A DNA stretch of 64,000 nt, taken from positions 2,046,001 to 2,110,000 of the forward strand of contig JALJCQ010000009.1 in NCBI GenBank assembly GCA_023091665.1. The letters run 5' to 3'. Source of the DNA: Pythium myriotylum. Its lineage: Eukaryota > Oomycota > Peronosporomycetes > Pythiales > Pythiaceae. A model generated the notes under the pieces. That model was given only the letters and a program-made list of their open reading frames with translations. It ran no database searches and had not been told where the DNA came from. Of the stretch, positions 59,365 through 64,000 are shown in pieces; positions within the stretch are counted from its first letter, which is position 1, and each line of letters opens with the position of its first letter. A program made the position numbers and the translations under genes.

Positions 59365-61770
59365 ATGCGTGCCTTCGCATGTGCTGTTATATATCTATCG
59401 CTCACCGCAGCGGCTCCAGCCGCTGGAGTTGAGGTGGAGAGTTTGGCAGGCCACTCAGCGTTCTCCCAAAATCCTATCCGAGGCCCATTTACTCGAGTTG
59501 AAGCAGACAGGGAAGCATCTTCGACGTTTCTCGTCGTCGGTGTGAAGTCGAGCTTGGCACACAACTTCGAACAGCGCCAAGCAATCCGAGAGACGTGGGG
59601 AAGTAACGAACAAACGCGGCGATATGGCGTGCGGGTCGTGTTTCTAGGGTGCAGCCTCGACCTATCAACGTTCACTGATAACGCTGAGCAGACCAAGCTG
59701 ATTGAGGGCATAGCTCAAGAGAAGCGAACGTTCGGCGATCTTCTAACAGACGAGCTCCAGTGCAACGATTCGTACTTCCAGCTACTTCCCAAAGTAGTTC
59801 GCTTTTTGCAGTGGGTGGTTAGAACTACGAAGCTCGGGGCATCAGGTGTGCAGTACGTGATGGTCGTGGATGACGATGTATATCTCCGTCTCGACCGTAT
59901 CGTTCAGTTCTTACAGAACAGATATACGCCTCGGACGCGCTTCTACGGCGGCTACGTGTTAAAACACCTCCAGCCAGTGCGCGACTCAGCACATAAGAAC
60001 TACGTCCCATTTCGCAAGTACCCGTTAAAGACACTTCCCTCGTTCGTGGGGGGACCTCACTACGTCATGTCGATGGATATTGTGGAGTTTCTCGTTCACA
60101 ACTCTGGTCTGCTCAAAGGCATTCGTGCTCTCGACGACTTGTCTATCGCACTCTGGTTGTACCTTTTGCTGCATGTGAAAGCCGTGCACTTACCTGACTT
60201 CATCCTCTTAAGATCGTCCGAGTGCATCCCAAACGCTTCAGCGCTAGCAGATTTATCCCCAGATGCAATCAGACTTCTCCACGAAAGCGTCATAGCCAAT
60301 CGAAGCCTGTGTTCAAGTATTCACCTGGAATCACTACGACAACGACATCGCGGTATCATTTTACCTGATATCGGTTCAAACGATACGGTTATGAAAGATC
60401 CAACTGGCCGAGTCATCGAGTCGAACACGAAGCTCATGTGGGAGCTGGTGCACGATGCGAATTCCAACTCACTGCAGGTACGAGTGAGCATCAATGTCAT
60501 GAGTCAGGCGATTGCGTTCGTGTTTATCCCGTCCACCACCAGCTACGAAGAAGGGTTATGTGGACAAGCGGCTGCATTATTGTACGAGAAGCTCTACACG
60601 ACGGTTGACATAGCTTTTTGCCAGCACCACCGTCGCGCCTTGCTCAATTTTGTTGACTCCTACGCTGAAGAGAGCAAAAGTGTCCGAGCACTGGTACGAT
60701 TGATGCAGCAAAATCTAGCAATCTCCGCCGGCGAAGTGAAGATAATCGGGATCTCGCAAGGTGCACGCTACGCGCGGATACTCATCGAGTGTTTGCTGGT
60801 TGAAATGTTCCCAAACACTCGGTTTCGCGTGTTCTCAGAACAAACATTGGTCGACACTCGTACAGAGCCAGATTTTTTTGTGTTTTCGATTCTGGACGAA
60901 GCAGAACATTTCGTTAATTCGACAGTAACTTACGGAACGCGTTTTGTCAACTACTTCGATGAGACGACCCAGTTAATCATGATCTCTGGTGAAGCGTGGC
61001 CTGTGCGTGGTCTTGATGCTCGTGTGGTGCTGCTGTCGACCGTAAGAAGCAGTCTACACGGCAGGCATATCTATCTACCAGCGGCTTCCACAACGTTTGC
61101 AGAGAGTATAGAGCACGATCCTTCAAGCCTCCTTAACTCGCAGCCGACAAATCAAGTCAGCCAAAGGCGCTTTTGTGCATACCTCTATGCACGCTGCGAC
61201 CATCTGGCGCGCGAATACATGTTCGACCTCCTTAATTGTGTGGAGCCAGTAAATGCCCTCGGTGCGTGCCAGGGAGCGAGACAAGCGCCGATTACTGAAC
61301 GACTTCGATCAAGATATCATACATCATTTTACACAGACGAAGCCGTTCGTCTCTTCAGCGACTACAAGTTCGTGATCGCTTTTGAGAACACGATCAACAT
61401 TGCTGGCTATGTGACCGAGAAGATTGTGACGGCGTTCCTTGCGGGTGCAATACCTATATACTATGGGCATTCTGAAACAGTGAATCAACTCTTCAACAGA
61501 AAAGCTTTCATAAACTGCGGTGACTTCGCTTCTTTGCGTGCTTGTTCGAAGCATGTTCTCGCAGTGCACAGATCCGCTGCAGCATACCAGGAAATACGCC
61601 GTGAGCCTCCTATTATCAACCTGACGGTATTCATTGAAACGTTTGGATGGCATCCATCAGTCACTCGAATAGCACAAGGATTGACAAGAAACGAACGTTC
61701 GAGCACATTTGTCGATCAACTAAAACAGCTCCTTGGCGTTCCGATAAAAGCGCCTCTAAGAAGAGTTTGA
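59365..61770 (+). CDS. Bifunctional glycosyltransferase GT31-GT10, copy 2
   Basis: 801 residues from ATG 59365 (MRAFACAVIYLSLTAAAPAA), a clean signal peptide; the frame opens earlier only with a TTG. GT31 part: RQAIRETWGSNEQ, VRVVFLGC, MVVDDDVYLRLD (DDD at about 169-171), GGPHYVMSMDIVEFL and LDDLSIALWL. GT10 part: KFVIAFENTINIAGYVTEKI then FLAGAIPIYYGHSETV, near 667-701, and INLTVFIETFGWHP towards the end. Same order and spacing as copy 1, with roughly half the residues changed, so the duplication is not recent. Expected secretory-pathway enzyme making a two-sugar extension. Its stop abuts the end of a decayed inverted copy. Confidence 0.88.
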   Translation: MRAFACAVIYLSLTAAAPAAGVEVESLAGHSAFSQNPIRGPFTRVEADREASSTFLVVGVKSSLAHNFEQRQAIRETWGSNEQTRRYGVRVVFLGCSLDLSTFTDNAEQTKLIEGIAQEKRTFGDLLTDELQCNDSYFQLLPKVVRFLQWVVRTTKLGASGVQYVMVVDDDVYLRLDRIVQFLQNRYTPRTRFYGGYVLKHLQPVRDSAHKNYVPFRKYPLKTLPSFVGGPHYVMSMDIVEFLVHNSGLLKGIRALDDLSIALWLYLLLHVKAVHLPDFILLRSSECIPNASALADLSPDAIRLLHESVIANRSLCSSIHLESLRQRHRGIILPDIGSNDTVMKDPTGRVIESNTKLMWELVHDANSNSLQVRVSINVMSQAIAFVFIPSTTSYEEGLCGQAAALLYEKLYTTVDIAFCQHHRRALLNFVDSYAEESKSVRALVRLMQQNLAISAGEVKIIGISQGARYARILIECLLVEMFPNTRFRVFSEQTLVDTRTEPDFFVFSILDEAEHFVNSTVTYGTRFVNYFDETTQLIMISGEAWPVRGLDARVVLLSTVRSSLHGRHIYLPAASTTFAESIEHDPSSLLNSQPTNQVSQRRFCAYLYARCDHLAREYMFDLLNCVEPVNALGACQGARQAPITERLRSRYHTSFYTDEAVRLFSDYKFVIAFENTINIAGYVTEKIVTAFLAGAIPIYYGHSETVNQLFNRKAFINCGDFASLRACSKHVLAVHRSAAAYQEIRREPPIINLTVFIETFGWHPSVTRIAQGLTRNERSSTFVDQLKQLLGVPIKAPLRRV

Positions 61771-63293
61771 ACTTTTGTGGAATCGGAGAATTTCAAACCT
61801 TTGCGGGAAGCCACGAAAGGTCTCATAAACGCGATGGCATCAATGATTGCGGGTTGAGACAATGTCGAGTCGTACTTTCTCGGCGACGCTTGAACGTACG
61901 CAACGAAGCACAGAAGCGCACGGTTTGGAAGGCTAGACAATTAATTAGGGCGTCTCGATTGAATTACCGAGATAAACGGGGATAGCTCCCGCAAGAAATG
62001 CTGCAACTGTCCTCTCAAACCTGTCGTCGAACACTAATGCAAAGTCGTACCCAGCATAATCAGCTACGAGATCATGGCGTCTTTATGATTGTGCACGCGC
62101 ATACCCGAGCCTTCATCCAACATCATGAACATGTCAGTCACGTAGGTGTGAAATCCCTTAAAAACGCAACGTCGCATTTTTTGGCCTGACGTTCGATCTT
62201 TGGAGAATTGTTGGAGCATACTTCATCATGTTGAGAATCGAACACGAAGGAAGTAGCAATTAGATCTCCTGATGTGATGGTATGTCCTGGATGCGTCGTG
62301 AATCACGACAGAGTCAGCACTTGATGTGATAAAAGTGTGTCGAACGGGTTCGTGTAGAATTCGAATCGGTTCCTCGCCCAAATGTGTGTCGTGCAATCTT
62401 GGACCCACTGTTGGTTCGTCTCACAAGATTACTTCGACTTCAGGCTATATTCGGAAGCGTGCCTAGTAGTCTTCAGTTGTCAGAACACAAACATGAGCAT
62501 CTAGATACGTACCCCCAATGAGACTCTCCATCAACGTGCAGCAGATGATGGTCCTTTTCGTGAGCCGTACAAGAACGGCGGCAATAGACAAGCATTGCTG
62601 CGCATTCGTCTCGCTAACCTCGAAGTATGGAGCATGAACCAGACCTGATCCCTTGGTTTTGATGGATAGATCAACCATTTCTGACCTTAGTTGATAGCAA
62701 AATTGTTGTGAAGCAGCTTTGTCGGCATCGCAAGTTTGACGATCCATTAGACCTGCCAGCGGAAGTCTAGTATCGTGTCCTGAGCTGGACTCTTCTTTCC
62801 GTCAAGTCGAAGTGGAGTTCAATCCTTGTCACGGATACATACACTAGGCAGTTTTAGCTCGTTCAAGCCTTCTCTCAAGCATTGAACGAGAATCCATCGC
62901 ATAGGGAACGGTAGTGTAGAACGTTTGCGTGGGCAGTGACGGAGAGAGATTTGAATATGAACCAACGCGCTGTAACAGGGTTTGAAACGCACATTATCGA
63001 ATCGATGTAAACGTTCCAGAGTACCAACGCCACGGATATATAATCAATTACGAGCAATAAACTGAACAAGATCAGCTGCAGACTATAGTAGTATATAGCG
63101 AGGCCCAGCGACGAACGGCGGAAACATGGATTGTAGTCAAGCTGTGACAGGGACGTAGTTCGTCTCGTCGGATCGATTTCGGCCTAGTACTCAGTCGCCC
63201 AGACTTGGACCGCACGCGCGCTTTTTAGGCGTAGCCCCATCTCGAAGATTGTCACTAGTTTGTCGAGACGCGCGCATGCGTCATCGTTTGTGA

Positions 63294-63336
63294 CGATAAC
63301 ATAATATGTTATCGCGTCAAATAATATTTGACGCGA
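63294..63336. repeat. Two overlapping perfect hairpins with the same AAT loop
   Basis: Arms 63294-63302 and 63306-63314 (CGATAACAT / ATGTTATCG) and arms 63312-63322 and 63326-63336 (TCGCGTCAAAT / ATTTGACGCGA) each enclose the loop AAT. The hairpins share three bases. They lie inside the decayed glycosyltransferase copy, just upstream of its NDD remnant. Confidence 0.85.
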
Positions 63337-63426
63337 GATTTTTCGACTAGAATACGAGTTCACACAGCCCCTAAACTCATCTTGAGAGCAGATCGTTGTA
63401 GATGTATTCGATTGTCAACGTAGCTC

Positions 63427-63512
63427 GCAGCGTCTTGGCGAGTCGCTGACACGTTACCCTTACACGCGAGCAGCGTCGTGGCGAGTTGCTGAAACGTTAG
63501 TCTTACACGCAA
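63427..63512. repeat. 43-bp imperfect tandem duplication
   Basis: Units 63427-63469 and 63470-63512 share most positions (both begin GCAGCGTC, contain GGCGAGT, and carry TTACACGC near the end). It lies within the decayed glycosyltransferase copy and is one of its lesions. Confidence 0.8.
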
Positions 63513-63903
63513 GAAACACTACACGTGTATTGACGGGTCTAGCGAGCTCTAGATCTGCCCAGGTGGATGATAGCCTGACGCTCACGAAAGCCTGTCGCAG
63601 CACTAACCTTCCCCCCAATGACAAGAAAGCAATCAGTGCAAGCCTGCTGAAGATTTGGCTCGCGTGGCTATTGCGCGCACCGGAGCAGTTCTTTGTCTGC
63701 GTTGTTTTCACGGTAGATACTTAGCCAGGATGGCGGCTGTCAACGTCTTTTGCTGCCGAAAGCTCACTATGCGCTCGTGAGTTGGCCCACCAGTAGCCAC
63801 AATTGATACAAAGAATCCAAGGAGGACGGCAGCAGAGCAACCAATTACACAAGTCCGAAATCCTCGAAACTACAGTTTCTCGTTCCTCGATAGATTCCAT
63901 GGA

Positions 63904-64000
63904 TCAGCTCTGGTTGATGCAGTTCCGTAGCCGGTCGATGAGCGATGAGCTTTCGTGTGCTGGAAGTGGCGAAGAAATCACATCTGGATGCCACGAGAAC
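63904..64000 (-). CDS. C-terminus of a further GT31-GT10 glycosyltransferase (partial, runs off right edge)
   Basis: On the minus strand the last 31 codons before a TGA at 63904-63906 read FSWHPDVISSPLPAHES, then SSLIDRLRNCINQS. This matches the end of copy 1 (FSWHPIVLNKLNHA... SLSDKLRSLLNGS) and copy 2 (FGWHPSVTRIAQ...). The frame is open to the window edge. It therefore belongs to a fourth family member whose body lies to the right. Whether that gene is intact cannot be seen. Confidence 0.75.
   Translation of the reverse strand, partial: FSWHPDVISSPLPAHESSSLIDRLRNCINQS

Larger units (their letters stand above)
61765..63660 (-). pseudogene. Decayed inverted copy of the GT31-GT10 glycosyltransferase
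   Basis: Read on the minus strand, collinear pieces of both domains appear in the right order but with many stops and frame changes. GT31 pieces: FLVIGGK...RERQAI near 63630-63575, RVVFLAC near 63520, YVIVTNDDACARLD near 63290 (DDD now NDD), NYVP near 63155, PPFVAGPRYILL near 63105, ISVAL near 63030, RSLC near 62893. GT10 pieces: HVCVLTTED near 62475, RILHEPV near 62345, KKCDVAFLRDF near 62180, FLAGAIPVYLG near 61980, QPAIIDAIAFMRPF near 61825. Three in-frame stops fall between 62408 and 62465 alone. It is tail to tail with copy 2. It cannot encode a working enzyme as it stands. Confidence 0.85.

Noticed and set aside
62463..62902. Possible small two-exon gene on the minus strand
   Set aside because: A GT-AG join at 62790-62842 gives a tidy frame, but the unspliced DNA aligns piece by piece with the GT31-GT10 proteins, including their stops, so it is part of the pseudogene.
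63899..64000. Plus-strand ATG followed by an open frame to the window edge
   Set aside because: The opposite strand encodes the conserved C-terminus of the GT31-GT10 family (FSWHP...), so this frame is its antisense shadow.
1..64000. Mobile elements, CRISPR arrays and rRNA genes
   Set aside because: No transposase, reverse transcriptase or integrase words were found in the translations, no regular spacer-repeat array, and no rRNA-like stretch. The only repeats are short local ones and gene duplicates.

Overview
This 64 kb window is nuclear DNA of a eukaryote with a compact genome. It is most likely an oomycete (stramenopile): it has a TKL receptor-like kinase of the kind abundant in oomycetes, an ankyrin-TIR protein, secreted/membrane glycosyltransferases, and short GT-AG introns (mostly 48-78 nt, some 32-39 nt). 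Genes sit on both strands with gaps often under 150 nt. No transposase, rRNA, tRNA or CRISPR was seen. The species is not identifiable by eye. I joined exons by hand from reading frame, GT-AG signals and family alignment from memory, so exon edges are predictions.

Layout. 1-13.7 kb: importin-7/8 (5' part), HSP90 with heat-shock elements, two near-identical CTP-dependent lipid-kinase-like membrane proteins in opposite orientation around a UBE3C-type HECT ubiquitin ligase, and a SPRING (C12orf49) homologue. 14-21.6 kb: three tandem alpha/beta hydrolases with mitochondrial-type presequences, then an ankyrin - four-TM - TIR protein. 21.9-27.5 kb: an SMG9-like NMD factor, two unrecognised proteins, a HAD hydrolase and a doubtful small ORF. 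28-40.9 kb: a receptor-like TKL kinase, a protein with four cyclic-nucleotide-binding domains, a coiled-coil protein, a GNAT - fascin-like - degenerate MIOX fusion, a kinase-less receptor with two copies of the kinase's ectodomain type, and a membrane-anchored GH18 protein. 41-56.3 kb: mostly conserved housekeeping genes (LMBRD2, ABHD18, NPRL3/GATOR1, CTNNBL1, a SAPS/PP6R-like protein, a USP22/Ubp8-like deubiquitinase) with three unrecognised proteins. 56.3-64 kb: a family of two-domain glycosyltransferases (GT31 galactosyltransferase-type plus GT10 fucosyltransferase-type): two intact tandem genes, one decayed inverted copy, and the C-terminus of a fourth copy running off the right edge.

How they work together. 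Most conserved genes are independent housekeeping functions (nuclear import, chaperone, ubiquitin, NMD, splicing, mTORC1 control). The more lineage-specific parts are local duplications: the lipid-kinase-like pair, the hydrolase trio, the kinase/kinase-less receptor pair and the glycosyltransferase cluster. The most unusual products are the GNAT-fascin-MIOX fusion with most iron ligands replaced, the GT31-GT10 fusions, and the ankyrin-TM-TIR protein.
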